A stretch of DNA of 39,502 nucleotides from an uncultured Lachnospiraceae bacterium (GTDB taxonomy: Bacteria; Bacillota; Clostridia; Lachnospirales; Lachnospiraceae): contig CAJFOH010000159.1 of NCBI GenBank assembly GCA_904395845.1, positions 1 to 39,502 on the forward strand, written 5' to 3'. Positions 38,765 through 39,502 of the stretch are shown here, piece by piece; positions within the stretch are counted from its first letter, which is position 1; each line of letters begins with the position of its first letter. The notes beneath the pieces are model-generated. The model was not told where the DNA came from. It searched no databases and worked only from the letters and a program-made list of their open reading frames with translations. The translations under genes and the position numbers were made by a program.

Positions 38765-38843
38765 ACACTATCTATACTTTTTAGCAGATATTATGTCCGT
38801 TGGGTTCTACTAGTTAATTCTCATAGTATAGATAGTGTTTTTT
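38765..38843 (+). terminator. Large hairpin terminator with structured 46-nt apical region
   Basis: ACACTATCTATACT (38765-38778) ... AGTATAGATAGTGT (38825-38838) followed by T6; inner TAGCAG/CTACTA pairing possible. Confidence 0.7.
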
Positions 38844-39126
38844 ATAAAAATATTCCCTATAAACACTTCCTATATAAAGAAGTTCTTATATAACAAATTT
38901 CTTATAAAAGAACTTTCCCCTATGAATTTTTCATTCTTACTATCATTTCTCCTAACTATGACCAGCCACAATTTATTCTAAGTAATCTATACTTTAAAAA
39001 TACCTATACACTTCATACTAATTCTTTTCATAGATTATGCAATATATTATAAATCTAACCTAGTCATATGTATTACCATATGCTGTAATTAAAAAAGCGT
39101 ATTAAACGATAGGAGATACTTATAAT

Positions 39127-39372
39127 ATGGATTTAAGCAGTGCCTTATTAAACCATTTGGATAAATTACATACAACTGAATTGTGTATTATATGAATAAA
39201 AAGAAACCTATCATTAGAAACAGATGAGGTAGTTGACTGGTGCAGAAGTAAAATTCTTTCTTCTAATGCAATTATCTCAAGAAAAGGAAAAAATTGGTAT
39301 ATTAGTGTTGATAATTGTATTATAACAGTAAATGCATATAGCTATACAATTATTACTGCACATAAGAAATAA
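39127..39372 (+). pseudogene. DUF3781-like protein interrupted by an in-frame TGA
   Basis: MDLSSALLNHLDKLHTTELCII*IKRNLSLETDEVVDWCRSKILSSNAIISRKGKNWYISVDNCIITVNAYSYTIITAHKK*; TGA at 39193-39195; RBS TAGGAG upstream. Confidence 0.75.
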
Positions 39373-39406
39373 AAATATCAATAATAAAAACCCTTCTTTA
39401 TAAGAA

Positions 39407-39442
39407 AAAAAGTAGTCTCTATTATTAGAAACTACTTTTTTA
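39407..39442 (+). terminator. Terminator downstream of the DUF3781-like gene
   Basis: AAAGTAG tctctattattagaaa CTACTTTTTT. Confidence 0.6.
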
Positions 39443-39458
39443 TCATTTTATCTTTTAA

Positions 39459-39502
39459 TGACTCCAAGGGGAATCGAACCCCTGTTACCGCCGTGAAAGG
39501 GC
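39459..39502 (-). tRNA. tRNA-Glu (anticodon TTC), 3' part, truncated by window end
   Basis: Reverse strand ...GCCCTTTCACGGCGGTAACAGGGGTTCGATTCCCCTTGGAGTCA; CTTTCAC anticodon loop and T-arm present. Confidence 0.88.

Noticed and set aside
38921-38980. 19-aa hydrophobic peptide MNFSFLLSFLLTMTSHNLF
   Set aside because: No RBS and AT-rich intergenic context; chance ORF is more likely.
39193-39230. TGA of the DUF3781-like gene as a selenocysteine codon
   Set aside because: The family position appears to be Arg, not Cys/Sec, and no obvious SECIS-like stem was seen immediately downstream.

Overview
A 39.5 kb AT-rich chromosomal segment from a spore-forming low-GC Firmicute; gene content and order suggest Clostridia, probably Lachnospiraceae (inference). 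Almost all genes are on the minus strand and most are housekeeping: gap (partial), mnmA, patatin-like lipase, SH3/3D cell-wall protein, TrmH-family methyltransferase, TrkA/KtrA-like protein, pfkA, dnaE, aroE, DUF5688-like protein, tRNA-Arg(CCG), efp, aroK, yqeG, nrdR, ylmC/ymxH, three ABC exporter subunits, prfC, cls, marR, coaBC, glgB, an AGCS symporter, fbp (class III) and metY. Plus-strand genes are arcC (carbamate kinase), coaX, a CotF-like spore-coat pair and a DUF3781-like gene with an in-frame TGA. A partial tRNA-Glu(TTC) closes the window. I found no CRISPR array, transposon, prophage or clear defence island. The most interesting items are: (1) a 56-aa tyrosine-rich pentapeptide-repeat ORF encoded by a 15-bp tandem array and absent from the ORF track; (2) a hairpin that pairs the Shine-Dalgarno sequence of an orphan ABC exporter which is followed by a TM/coiled-coil small protein; (3) a large structured hairpin downstream of the CotF-like pair; (4) the DUF3781 gene with one in-frame stop; and (5) perfect inverted repeats upstream of fbp, gap, arcC and marR. 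None is proven to be a new system.
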